From: Anaerovirgula multivorans
GTDB lineage: Bacteria; Bacillota; Clostridia; Peptostreptococcales; Natronincolaceae
Assembly: GCF_900188145.1 (NCBI RefSeq)
Contig: NZ_FZOJ01000036.1
Location: 1-44,607, forward strand
Direction: 5' to 3'
DNA length: 44,607 bases
In this document: piece by piece, positions 1 through 7,967 of the stretch
How positions within the stretch are numbered: position 1 is the stretch's first letter
How the letters are laid out: every line of letters starts with the position of its first letter
Translations under genes and position numbers: made by a program
The notes under the pieces: model-generated
Databases searched by the model: none
What the model was told of the DNA's origin: nothing
Seen by the model: the letters and a program-made list of their open reading frames with translations, nothing else

Positions 1-20
1 GTCGTTGCGACATGGTTTGA

Positions 21-95
21 TCCAGAGTAGCTCAATGGTGGAGCACCCGGCTGTTAACCGGTAGGTTGGAGGTTCGAGTCCTCTCTCTGGAGCCA
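21..95 (+). tRNA. tRNA-Asn (GTT)
   Basis: Full cloverleaf: the 7-bp acceptor stem TCCAGAG pairs with CTCTGGA, the anticodon loop reads CTGTTAA with GTT, the T-loop is GGTTCGAGTCC, and the CCA end is encoded. First of six tightly packed tRNA genes that probably form one transcript. Confidence 0.97.
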
Positions 96-98
96 TTT

Positions 99-173
99 GG
101 CCCCTTGGTCAAGCGGTCAAGACACCGCCCTTTCACGGCGGTAACAGGGGTTCGATTCCCCTAGGGGTCACCA
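99..173 (+). tRNA. tRNA-Glu (TTC)
   Basis: Acceptor stem GGCCCCT pairs with AGGGGTC. The anticodon arm CCGCC-CTTTCAC-GGCGG carries TTC, the T-arm is AGGGGTTCGATTCCCCT, and CCA is encoded. Only 3 nt separate it from tRNA-Asn. Confidence 0.97.
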
Positions 174-179
174 ATATTA

Positions 180-255
180 GGGAGCATAGCTCAGCTGGGA
201 GAGCACCTGCCTTACAAGCAGGGGGTCACAGGTTCGAACCCTGTTGTTCCCACCA
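180..255 (+). tRNA. tRNA-Val (TAC)
   Basis: Acceptor stem GGGAGCA pairs with TGTTCCC (one G-U pair). The anticodon arm CCTGC-CTTACAA-GCAGG carries TAC, the T-arm has GGTTCGAACC, and CCA is encoded. Confidence 0.97.
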
Positions 256-271
256 TTTAAAAAAAGATTGC

Positions 272-348
272 GGCCTGGTAGTTCAGTTGGTTAGAATGCC
301 AGCCTGTCACGCTGGAGGTCGAGGGTTCGAGCCCCTTCCAGGTCGCCA
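272..348 (+). tRNA. tRNA-Asp (GTC)
   Basis: Acceptor stem GGCCTGG pairs with CCAGGTC (one G-U pair). The anticodon arm CCAGC-CTGTCAC-GCTGG carries GTC, the T-arm has GGTTCGAGCC, and CCA is encoded. Confidence 0.97.
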
Positions 349-355
349 TATATAT

Positions 356-431
356 GCTGGTGTAGCTCAATTGGCAGAGCAGCTGATTTGTAATCAGCAG
401 GTTGCGGGTTCGAGTCCCATCACCAGCTCCA
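356..431 (+). tRNA. tRNA-Thr (TGT)
   Basis: Acceptor stem GCTGGTG pairs with CACCAGC. The anticodon arm GCTGA-TTTGTAA-TCAGC carries TGT, the T-arm has GGTTCGAGTCC, and CCA is encoded. Confidence 0.97.
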
Positions 432-447
432 TATGCAATATACACAC

Positions 448-530
448 GCGGGTGTGGCGGAATTGGCAGACGCACTAGACTTAGGATCTAGCGGGCGACC
501 GTGGGGGTTCAAGTCCCTCCACCCGCACCA
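448..530 (+). tRNA. tRNA-Leu (TAG)
   Basis: Class II tRNA with a long variable arm (GCGGGCGACCGT region). The acceptor stem GCGGGTG pairs with CACCCGC, the anticodon arm CTAGA-CTTAGGA-TCTAG carries TAG, and CCA is encoded. Last gene of the cluster. Confidence 0.97.
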
Positions 531-539
531 ATTTACAAA

Positions 540-594
540 AAAAGACAACGATTGTTTATCGTTGTCTTTTTTTGTCTTTTTTTGTCTTTTTTTG
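540..594 (+). terminator. Terminator of the tRNA cluster with a repeated T-tail
   Basis: Hairpin AAAGACAACGAT-tgttt-ATCGTTGTCTTT followed by a T-run. The tail is unusual: the 10-bp unit TTTGTCTTTT recurs in tandem to about 594, as if the end of the hairpin had slipped and duplicated. Confidence 0.9.
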
Positions 595-695
595 CATTTT
601 AATTGGAAGTATAAGTAGATACCTATATGGAAAATATTATAAGGAGTAGAATTTTATGTAAATGAATGAAGATAGATATAGAAGAGGTGAAGATA

Positions 696-2111
696 ATGGA
701 AGATTATATTGGTAGTAAAGACAAAAAGCTTCTTATTCTTGAAGATGCATTACTTTTGGAAAAAGAGGAAATAGATCAGTATTACAAAGAATATGTTAAT
801 CCACAGCTGGCTAACCTTTTAGGCCTATTAGGTTTAAGCAAGCAATTTGTAAGAGCAAGGGATACAAAGGTATGGGATCATAAAAATGTAGAATATATTG
901 ATTTTCTAGGCGCTTATGGTGCTCTAAACATAGGGCATAACAATGAATTTGTTAGGGAAAAAATTGAAAAAGTATTGGAGATGCCTAACCTCTTACAAAC
1001 GGCTATCAATCCTATCACAACAGTGTTAGCAAAAAATTTGGCTTCTATTACTCCAGGAAATTTAAAGCATACTTTTTTCTGTAATAGTGGAGCGGAAGCT
1101 GTAGAAGGAGCATTAAAGTTAGCTAAAATAGCCACAGGAAAATCAAGAATAATCTATTGTGAAGGATCCTTCCATGGGAAGTCGATGGGGGCTCTCTCCG
1201 TTACAGGAAGAAATAAATATAAACAATACTTTGGACCTCTGGTTCCTTTGGCGGAAGAAATTCCTTATGGTGATATCTATGGATTACGGGATGTTCTAAG
1301 ACAATTTGATGATGTTGCAGCTTTTATTGTGGAGCCGGTTCAAGGAGAAGGTGGAATTATTGTTTCTCCGAAGGGATATTTAAAAGCTGCTGAAGATTTA
1401 TGTAAACAGCATGATGTAATGCTCATTGTTGATGAGGTTCAAACTGGATTTGGAAGAACTGGTTATTGGTTTGCTAGTGAAGAAGATCATGTTTCTCCAG
1501 ATATATTATGTATGGCGAAGGCGCTTGGGGGAGGACTTATGCCTATTGGAGCATACATTGCGACTACAGAAGCATGGAATAAAGGGTATGGTAGTATGGA
1601 AAAATGCTTATTACATACATCAACCTTTGGGGGAAATACTTGGGCTACTGCCGCTGGTGTTGCTACAGTGGAATATATACATGAGAATCGTTTAGTAGAA
1701 GAAGCTGGAGAGAAGGGAGCATACTTTATAGAGAAACTACGACACTTACAGAAAGTATATCCACTATTGAAGGATGTAAGAGGTAAAGGATTAATGCTTG
1801 GACTAGAATTTCAATCTATAAAGGACAATAGATTTTTGAATAAGTTCGTTAGAGGTAAAACTGCGGATACTTTAGAAGAATATGTGGGAGGCTTGATAGC
1901 TACAGAGTTATTAAATGAGCATAAAATTATTACTGCTTATACACTAAACAATCCAAACGTTATACGCATAGAACCCCCTTTAACAATTTCTTATGAAGAA
2001 ATTGATTATTTTGTCGGTGCATTGGATGAAATTTTAAGTAAATACAAAGGAGTAACAGATTTAGCAATTAATAATTTTGGAAATCTATTTCGATCAATTT
2101 TAAGGAGATAA
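696..2111 (+). CDS. Class III PLP aminotransferase
   Basis: Fold-type I, class III (ornithine/putrescine/acetylornithine family) aminotransferase, expected to move an amino group to or from an aldehyde or omega-amine carbon. Visible motifs, numbered from an upstream ATG at 666: NSGAEAVEGALKLA at about 140, SFHGKSMGALSVTG at about 168, EPVQGEGG at about 223, DEVQTGFGRTG at about 256, and the PLP lysine in LCMAKALGGG (K285). ATG 696 (codon 11 of that longer frame) is preferred because GAGGTGA ends 5 nt before it. The N-terminal extension resembles that of putrescine aminotransferase (YgjG-type), so polyamine use is one option. The acyl-reductase-like gene starts 5 nt after the stop, so the two are almost certainly co-transcribed and should share a substrate or product. 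Substrate unknown. Confidence 0.9.
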   Translation: MEDYIGSKDKKLLILEDALLLEKEEIDQYYKEYVNPQLANLLGLLGLSKQFVRARDTKVWDHKNVEYIDFLGAYGALNIGHNNEFVREKIEKVLEMPNLLQTAINPITTVLAKNLASITPGNLKHTFFCNSGAEAVEGALKLAKIATGKSRIIYCEGSFHGKSMGALSVTGRNKYKQYFGPLVPLAEEIPYGDIYGLRDVLRQFDDVAAFIVEPVQGEGGIIVSPKGYLKAAEDLCKQHDVMLIVDEVQTGFGRTGYWFASEEDHVSPDILCMAKALGGGLMPIGAYIATTEAWNKGYGSMEKCLLHTSTFGGNTWATAAGVATVEYIHENRLVEEAGEKGAYFIEKLRHLQKVYPLLKDVRGKGLMLGLEFQSIKDNRFLNKFVRGKTADTLEEYVGGLIATELLNEHKIITAYTLNNPNVIRIEPPLTISYEEIDYFVGALDEILSKYKGVTDLAINNFGNLFRSILRR

Positions 2112-2116
2112 AAATA

Positions 2117-3199
2117 ATGGAAAAGTTTGCGTTTCTAATACATCCCATTGGGATAGATGATATTTACAGAAAGTACAAAGGATTAAAATTACTACCAGAG
2201 ACGTTTGTAGAAAGATTGGCTAGTAGGATCTCTCCTTCGGAGGTTTCCCACATTACTAATTTATGTAGTCCATACAATCAAGCCGAGGGTTGGTTTATAG
2301 GATTACCTTTGACGACAAGAATGATGACAGTATTACCAGAAAAAAAGGTAATTGATAAAATTATAGAAGCTGGTAAAGTTGCTGAAAAAAAAGGAGCAAA
2401 AATTTTAGGACTAGGTGCCCATACATCAGTAGTAGGGGATGCAGGAGTTACCATAGCTGAGAATTTAAATATTGCTGTAACTACAGGGAACAGCTATACG
2501 GTGGCAGCAGCCTATGAGGCCACTAAAGATGCGTTGAGGCTGTTGGGAAGAAAAATCGAGGACAGTGAGGTTACTATCGTAGGAGCAAATGGTTCTATAG
2601 GTAGAGTATGTGCTGAACTTGCCTGCAGAGACAGCAAAAAGCTTACATTAGTAGGAACAAACCTAGACAAATTGGAAGGTGTAAAAGATAATTTAAAGAA
2701 AAAGTATGAAGAAGTTGATATTGAATGTACTATCGATTTAAGGAAGGGCATGAGGAATGCAGATGCAGTTATTACTGTGACCAGTAGTATTGAAGAGATC
2801 ATATATCCAGAAGATATTAAGTCTGGAGCGGTTGTTTGTGATGTAGCAAGACCTAGAGATGTTTCTAAAAGGGTTAAAGATATGAGGAACGATGTTCTAG
2901 TAATTGAAGGTGGTGTGATACAAGTGCCAGAGGAGGTAGAATTTAATTTTAACTTTGGATTTCCTCCGAAACAAGCTTACGCTTGCATGGCGGAAACCAT
3001 GATTCTAGCCTTAGAAAAAAGATATGATAACTTTAGTCTAGGTAGAGACATACATATTGAAAAGGTTGATGAAATCAATAAATTAGCAAAAAAGCATGGG
3101 TTTAAACTAGCTGGTTTTAGAAGCTTTGAAAGGGTAGTTAATGAAGAATATATTGACGAGGTTTTAATGAACATGAGACTAGCACAGGAAGTTAAATAA
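2117..3199 (+). CDS. Acyl-ACP reductase (AAR)-like thioester reductase
   Basis: 360 residues resembling cyanobacterial long-chain acyl-ACP reductase, which makes fatty aldehyde from acyl-ACP with NADPH. Matches I recall from that family: VTTGNSYT at about 121, a Rossmann loop GANGSIG (156-162), and AYACMAETMILALE, whose Cys290 lines up with the acyl-accepting Cys of the FACFAEA motif in cyanobacteria; the tail FSLGRDIHIEKVDEI-KHGF also lines up with the family end. Conservation of the Cys argues for real thioester chemistry. It is often automatically named shikimate dehydrogenase-like because of the NAD(P) fold. It follows the aminotransferase with a GGAG site inside the end of that gene. The pair could make an amine through an aldehyde. 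The acyl chain length and carrier are not known. Confidence 0.75.
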   Translation: MEKFAFLIHPIGIDDIYRKYKGLKLLPETFVERLASRISPSEVSHITNLCSPYNQAEGWFIGLPLTTRMMTVLPEKKVIDKIIEAGKVAEKKGAKILGLGAHTSVVGDAGVTIAENLNIAVTTGNSYTVAAAYEATKDALRLLGRKIEDSEVTIVGANGSIGRVCAELACRDSKKLTLVGTNLDKLEGVKDNLKKKYEEVDIECTIDLRKGMRNADAVITVTSSIEEIIYPEDIKSGAVVCDVARPRDVSKRVKDMRNDVLVIEGGVIQVPEEVEFNFNFGFPPKQAYACMAETMILALEKRYDNFSLGRDIHIEKVDEINKLAKKHGFKLAGFRSFERVVNEEYIDEVLMNMRLAQEVK

Positions 3200-3204
3200 C
3201 ATGT

Positions 3205-3246
3205 ATAAGGAAGGGACTCAAAATCTTAGATTTAAGTCCCTCCTTT
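3205..3246. terminator. Bidirectional terminator between the AAR-like gene and argG
   Basis: Hairpin with arms AAGGAAGGGACT and AGTCCCTCCTT plus AAA/TTT at the loop side. It lies between two convergent genes and has A- and T-rich flanks, so it can serve both strands. Confidence 0.75.
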
Positions 3247-3263
3247 AATGAGAATGAGTAATG

Positions 3264-4499
3264 CTATATAACCTGTTTGTTTGTTTTATCTTTATTTTCC
3301 TTATCAAATTTCATAAGTGAACGTATCGTCATAGGTAAGGCAAATAGATTAATAAAGCCTTCAGCATCTTTTTGATTATATACATCATCTTCACCAAAGG
3401 TAACGAACTCTTCATTGTATAGAGAATAAGGGGATGTGGAAGCCACAGCTGTACAAGTACCTTTGTAAAGTTTCATTTTTACAACACCAGTTACATATTG
3501 TTGTGTGCTGTCAACGAATTGATCTAAAGCTTCTTTTAATGGTGTGAACCAAAGGCCATCATAAACTAACTGTGCATATTTCTCAGAAATCCCCTTCTTG
3601 AAACTCGTAGTTGCTCTATCTAAAGCTAATTTTTCCAAGGATTTATGAGCCTCGAATAATAGGGTTCCACCAGGAGTTTCATAAACACCACGGGACTTCA
3701 TACCTACAAGTCTATTTTCAACAATGTCGATAATACCTACACCGTGAGCCCCACCAAGCTGATTTAATTTAGTGATTAAATCGACTGGGGTATACTTTAC
3801 GCCATCGAGAGCTACAGGAATGCCAGCTTCAAATCCAATCTCTACATAGGCAGGTGTATCAGGAGCATCTTCTGGTGCTACAGACATTTTATAAATAGAA
3901 GTTTCATGCTCATTCCATGGGTTCTCTAGATTACCACCCTCATGGCTTATATGCCATATATTGCTATCACGACTATAGATGTCTTTTTTAGTAACAGGAA
4001 TAGGAATGTTATTTTTTAACGCATAATCAATACAATCTTCTCTAGATTTCAAGTCCCAAATACGCCAAGGAGCGATAAGCTTAATATAAGGATTCAATGC
4101 TTTAATGGAAGCTTCAAAACGAACTTGATCATTACCTTTACCAGTAGCTCCATGGGCAATAGCTATAGCGCCTTCCTTTTCAGCAATTTCCACAAGCTTT
4201 TTTGCAATTAACGGTCTAGCAAAAGAAGTACCTAATAAGTAATCATCTTCATATACAGCGCCTGCTTTAAGGGTAGGATAAATGTAATCAGTGATGAATT
4301 CTTCTTTTACATCTACCACATAGGCTTTGATAGCACCAGTAGATAAAGCCTTCTCTTTAACTGCAGCAAAATCTTCTTCTTGCCCAACGTCTACACATAC
4401 AGCAATAACTTCATACTGATAAGTATTTTCTAACCACTTTAATATAACGGATGTATCAAGTCCTCCAGAATATGCTAAAACAACCTTTTCTTTTTTCAT
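3264..4499 (-). CDS. argG: Argininosuccinate synthase
   Basis: Joins citrulline and aspartate with ATP to give argininosuccinate, the penultimate step of arginine synthesis; cytoplasmic, usually a tetramer. 411 residues, normal family length. The N-terminal PP-loop AYSGGLDTS (about 9-17) binds ATP; GATGKGNDQVRFE and SRDSNIWHISHEGG are family signatures. ATG 4499 is chosen because GGAGGG sits 7 nt upstream; the in-frame TTG 15 nt further up would lie within that site. argH, the usual partner, is not next to it: the gene ends at a shared terminator. An ArgR-type operator about 50 nt upstream points to arginine repression. Confidence 0.97.
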   Translation of the reverse strand: MKKEKVVLAYSGGLDTSVILKWLENTYQYEVIAVCVDVGQEEDFAAVKEKALSTGAIKAYVVDVKEEFITDYIYPTLKAGAVYEDDYLLGTSFARPLIAKKLVEIAEKEGAIAIAHGATGKGNDQVRFEASIKALNPYIKLIAPWRIWDLKSREDCIDYALKNNIPIPVTKKDIYSRDSNIWHISHEGGNLENPWNEHETSIYKMSVAPEDAPDTPAYVEIGFEAGIPVALDGVKYTPVDLITKLNQLGGAHGVGIIDIVENRLVGMKSRGVYETPGGTLLFEAHKSLEKLALDRATTSFKKGISEKYAQLVYDGLWFTPLKEALDQFVDSTQQYVTGVVKMKLYKGTCTAVASTSPYSLYNEEFVTFGEDDVYNQKDAEGFINLFALPMTIRSLMKFDKENKDKTNKQVI

Positions 4500-4549
4500 A
4501 TAGAATCCCTCCAAATAAATCTGTTCTTATAAATATAATTATAAGCAAT

Positions 4550-4568
4550 CATGAATAAATATGCAAGT
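4550..4568. promoter_or_regulatory. ARG box (ArgR/AhrC operator) upstream of argG
   Basis: The + strand reads CATGAATAAATATGCAAGT, close to the Bacillus AhrC consensus CATGAATAAAAATKCAAK with one clear difference. A weaker related site (AAATATTTATGCA) follows at about 4576-4588. Spacing from argG fits repression of its promoter. Confidence 0.65.
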
Positions 4569-4773
4569 ACTTTTTAAATATTTATGCAAAAAAAATTTAT
4601 ATTTATGTATAGATGTATAATAACTGCTTTTTCAGCTAAATATCTAATAATTATGACAATATAAATAGAAAAAATAAATGCATAATATAAATAATGTTGA
4701 ATAAATATGACGAAAAAAATTAAAGCAGAAAACTTTCTCTGCTTTAATCCTATAAAATATATCTATAAAAATA

Positions 4774-5469
4774 TTATCTATTTTTAGCAACATGGATATT
4801 GTTTCTCACCTTGATTACACCTTCTACACCCATTGCAATTTCTTTTGCCATTTCAATATCTTTATAGGTATCTAGAGCACCCCATAAGGTAACTTCCCCA
4901 TTAGAAACCCTTCGAGTAATATCTCTATAGTCTAAAGGAGATTTACTAAGTTCCTCCAAAATTTTGTTGCTGATGGCATCATCTGTATATTTGCCATGGC
5001 TTTCAATGTTAATATTATTGACTACATCCTTTACTCCTCGAACCTCTGCAGTTAACCGCATGGCAACGTGACAATTTTTTAAGGTATCTACATGACCCAT
5101 AAGACTGACAACACCTTTTTCTACCTTTGCACCTATACCAACTGTACTATCGTTTGAATGATGCAATTTATTTAAAACTTCTTTTTCTATATGCTTGTCG
5201 TTAATATTGCTATCCATTGCAATTGTAATTTTATTTTCGATTTTTCTTACTCCTTGTATTTTGGAAGCAACTTCTTCTGCAAACTTCTTTTCCGCTAATA
5301 CATCTACCATACCAGACATATGAACGTAGCCATCTTTACAGAAGACGTTGATATCCATTGCACTTTCTTCCATTTTTTCTTCCAATTGGTCTTTTATATA
5401 ATCTACGATTAACTGATCCTTTGTGGGGATTTTATCATCAATAATTACATTTTTACGTTTGTTAGACAT
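4774..5469 (-). CDS. Triple BON-domain protein
   Basis: 231 residues made almost wholly of three BON repeats (about 17-86, 92-160 and 163-230). Each has the typical pattern ending in a G-V-x-x-V-x-N-x-I strand: GVRKIENKITI, GVKDVVNNINI, GVIKVRNNIHV. BON domains bind phospholipid, or act as stress-linked ligand modules, as in OsmY and Kbp/LysM-BON proteins. No signal peptide, lipobox or membrane segment is visible, so it should be cytoplasmic, unlike OsmY. It stands alone on the minus strand with a good GGAAAGGAAG site before the ATG. Function unknown; an envelope-stress or ion-sensing role is only a guess. Confidence 0.85.
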   Translation of the reverse strand: MSNKRKNVIIDDKIPTKDQLIVDYIKDQLEEKMEESAMDINVFCKDGYVHMSGMVDVLAEKKFAEEVASKIQGVRKIENKITIAMDSNINDKHIEKEVLNKLHHSNDSTVGIGAKVEKGVVSLMGHVDTLKNCHVAMRLTAEVRGVKDVVNNINIESHGKYTDDAISNKILEELSKSPLDYRDITRRVSNGEVTLWGALDTYKDIEMAKEIAMGVEGVIKVRNNIHVAKNR

Positions 5470-5828
5470 TGTATTCTTCCTTTCCTACTCTTTTAAGATT
5501 AGTTTATCTCAATTTATTGAAAATATGTTTAAAAGTTAATAAATTATCTCTACTTTTATCTAGAAGTTCACTTTTTTGACTATAATACGAAGGATATATA
5601 AATTATGATAAAGTTTAATAAGTAGGTCATAAAAATCATTTTAAAAGTTGTATAAAACCCTTATAATAAAAGATAAATACAAAATAAAGTTTTAGTTGAA
5701 TGATATATGGAAATTTTTTTAGAAATATAATTTCTTGTGGATTAGAAGAAGGGTTTTTACTTTCTCATATGGAAATATAAATACTACAAATATTATAAGA
5801 AATTGAAGAATACTAAGAGGTGTTTTAG
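5470..5828. other. AT-rich divergent intergenic region (BON gene / cdaA)
   Basis: 359 nt without a gene. It must hold promoters for both flanking genes. A possible sigma-A site for cdaA starts with TTGACT at 5576 but its -10 is poor; TATAAT at 5662 is another candidate. No clear riboswitch, in particular no ydaO-type leader, was seen. Confidence 0.4.
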
Positions 5829-6653
5829 ATGCAGGATTTAATGGAAATTATTCGAAATGTTGGAATGCGTGATATTGCCGATATGGCTATTGTAGCCTTC
5901 GTATTTTATAAACTTTATATGCTAATCAGAGAAACGAGGGCTGAACAATTAATCAAGGGTATTGTAGTCCTGCTTCTAGCAACGCAATTAAGCGAATGGT
6001 TACAATTACATGCTATCAATTGGATATTAAGAAATACCATGACGGTAGGTTTAATTGCTTTATTAATCGTGTTTCAGCCTGAGATGAGGCGAGCTTTAGA
6101 ATATATTGGGAGAACAAAGTTTCTTACTAAATCCATCGTTGATATTGAGCATGAGGAAATTAATATGATGGTGGAGGAAATTGTAGAAGCAGCAGGTTCT
6201 TTATCTAGGCAAAAAATTGGAGCCCTTATGGTGTTAGAGAAGGATACAGGTTTGAATGAAGTGGTAGAAACAGGAACTCCTATTAATGGTAAAATATCAA
6301 GAGGACTATTGATTAATATATTTATGCCAAATACGCCATTGCATGATGGTGCTGTTGTTATTAGGAAAAGCCAAATTCTAGCAGCAGGTTGTTTTTTGCC
6401 TTTGACAGAAAGCAATAATCTAAGTAAGGATTTAGGAACAAGACATAGGGCAGGAATCGGAATTACAGAACGTTCTGATGCTATCGTAGCGATTGTGTCT
6501 GAAGAGACAGGTGCTATTTCTATAGCGGAGAATGGAAAGCTTATAAGATTTTTAGATGCAAATGGTTTAAGAACAGTACTAACCAATAGCTTTCAATCTC
6601 CTGAAAACAAACAGTGGCAATTTTTAAAGTTGAAATGGAGGCATAAAAAATGA
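5829..6653 (+). CDS. cdaA: Diadenylate cyclase CdaA
   Basis: Makes c-di-AMP from two ATP at the inner face of the membrane. 274 residues, normal for the family: three N-terminal membrane helices (about 17-34, 41-58, 62-82), then the DAC domain with the catalytic DGA (173-175, in PLHDGAVVIRK) and RHR (205-207, in GTRHRAGIG). AGAGGTG precedes the ATG. The stop overlaps the cdaR start by 4 nt (ATGA), so they are translationally coupled. In most Firmicutes cdaA-cdaR-glmM are adjacent and GlmM inhibits CdaA; here glmM lies about 10.6 kb downstream. Confidence 0.97.
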   Translation: MQDLMEIIRNVGMRDIADMAIVAFVFYKLYMLIRETRAEQLIKGIVVLLLATQLSEWLQLHAINWILRNTMTVGLIALLIVFQPEMRRALEYIGRTKFLTKSIVDIEHEEINMMVEEIVEAAGSLSRQKIGALMVLEKDTGLNEVVETGTPINGKISRGLLINIFMPNTPLHDGAVVIRKSQILAAGCFLPLTESNNLSKDLGTRHRAGIGITERSDAIVAIVSEETGAISIAENGKLIRFLDANGLRTVLTNSFQSPENKQWQFLKLKWRHKK

Positions 6654-7876
6654 GCAACTTTAATCAGAAAAACCTAATGCCTAAAATATTTGCTATTTTC
6701 TTTGCCTTAACTATTTGGGTATATGTTATGAGTGAAATTAATCCTAGGATAACTAAGGATGAACAAAATATTCCTGTAGAATTTTTAAATGCAGAAGAAA
6801 TGCTTCAGTCAGGGCTGGCTATTAAAGGAGAAACAGACCATACTATTAGAGTACGAATAGTTGGTAGAAGAGATGAAGTGCAAAGGATAACTAGAGGACA
6901 AATAAGAGCAACTGCGGATATTTTAGGCTTTAGACCAGGAATTAATAATATTCCAGTAGAGGTTACTGTACCAGGGGAAGTGGAAGTTGACTGGAACCCT
7001 CGTTTTATCAGGGTGGAGTTAGAGGAGATCATAAGCAAACAAAAGCCTGTCAATGTTGTTATTGAAGGCGCCCCTCGTAGGGGATATACTTTAGGAGAGC
7101 TACAACATGAACCAACAGTAGTATGGGTTGAAGGTGCGGAAAGCTTAGTAAATTCTGTTGAGGTAGTGGAGGCAACGATTAAACTATCAGAGGAGTTTCA
7201 AAACATCAATACTTCCTATTCTTTAAGACCACTAAATAGTAGGAAAGAAGAAGTACCAAATGTTAGGTTGCAAACAACCCATGTGAATGTAAATTTACCT
7301 ATAGATCAGCTTAAAACAGTAGATATTAACCCTATTGTAGAAGTAACTGCCGCCGAAGGGTATGAAATAAATAATATTTCTGTTGAACCAAGTACTGTGA
7401 CAATACGAGGACAACAGGAAATTGTAGATACTGTTGAAAATATTGATACAGAAGCGATTGCCATTAACAATATTTCTGAGAACATATCAAGAAGAGTTAG
7501 TTTAAATCTTCCAGAGGGCATTGCTGTAGTAGATAGTACAGAAGTGAATTTAGCCATTACTGTAGACTCTTTAGTTGAAGAAATCTTTGATATAGCAAGG
7601 GATAACATAAACTTTAAGAATCTAGCACCTGGATTAAGGATAGACACCAATGATATACCAAATGAGTTACAGGTAAGGATACTGGCAAACGAAACAGTAC
7701 TAGAGGCTGTAAATAGCGATAATATTAATATCATTATTGATATGGAGGGGCTAGAAGAAAACCAATACACTGTGGAACCTGTTGTGGAAGTCCCTTTCTT
7801 AATAGAAAGAAGGGCTAAGGAAATTCAATTAATTCCTAAATCTGTAAATATTAGAGTAATATCTGAAAACAGCTAA
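6650..7876 (+). CDS. cdaR: CdaR, YbbR-domain regulator of CdaA
   Basis: 408 residues: one N-terminal membrane helix (about 12-27, FAIFFALTIWVYVMSEI) followed by an extracellular chain of YbbR repeats, recognisable by recurrent P-V-x-V, V-E-G-x-x-x-V-x-x-V and I-x-V-N-L-P/V-x-L-x-I patterns. CdaR binds CdaA and tunes c-di-AMP output. Translationally coupled to cdaA. A strong hairpin 44 nt after the stop closes the two-gene unit. Confidence 0.92.
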   Translation: MSNFNQKNLMPKIFAIFFALTIWVYVMSEINPRITKDEQNIPVEFLNAEEMLQSGLAIKGETDHTIRVRIVGRRDEVQRITRGQIRATADILGFRPGINNIPVEVTVPGEVEVDWNPRFIRVELEEIISKQKPVNVVIEGAPRRGYTLGELQHEPTVVWVEGAESLVNSVEVVEATIKLSEEFQNINTSYSLRPLNSRKEEVPNVRLQTTHVNVNLPIDQLKTVDINPIVEVTAAEGYEINNISVEPSTVTIRGQQEIVDTVENIDTEAIAINNISENISRRVSLNLPEGIAVVDSTEVNLAITVDSLVEEIFDIARDNINFKNLAPGLRIDTNDIPNELQVRILANETVLEAVNSDNINIIIDMEGLEENQYTVEPVVEVPFLIERRAKEIQLIPKSVNIRVISENS

Positions 7877-7919
7877 AAGCGCTAAAGAGATTAAATACAA
7901 CTTAACTTTGTTTGAATCT

Positions 7920-7950
7920 AACAAAAGTCCTTTAAGGACTTTTGTTGTAA
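7920..7950 (+). terminator. Terminator after cdaR
   Basis: Perfect inverted repeat AACAAAAGTCC-tttaa-GGACTTTTGTT. The U-rich side of the stem stands in for a long T-tail. It separates cdaAR from the sigma-54 activator gene. Confidence 0.75.
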
Positions 7951-7967
7951 TGGGGGTGATGTAGAAG

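Noticed and set aside
257..618. Open frames of 60-70 codons on both strands over the tRNA genes
   Set aside because: They lie wholly on tRNA genes and spacers, so they are chance frames.
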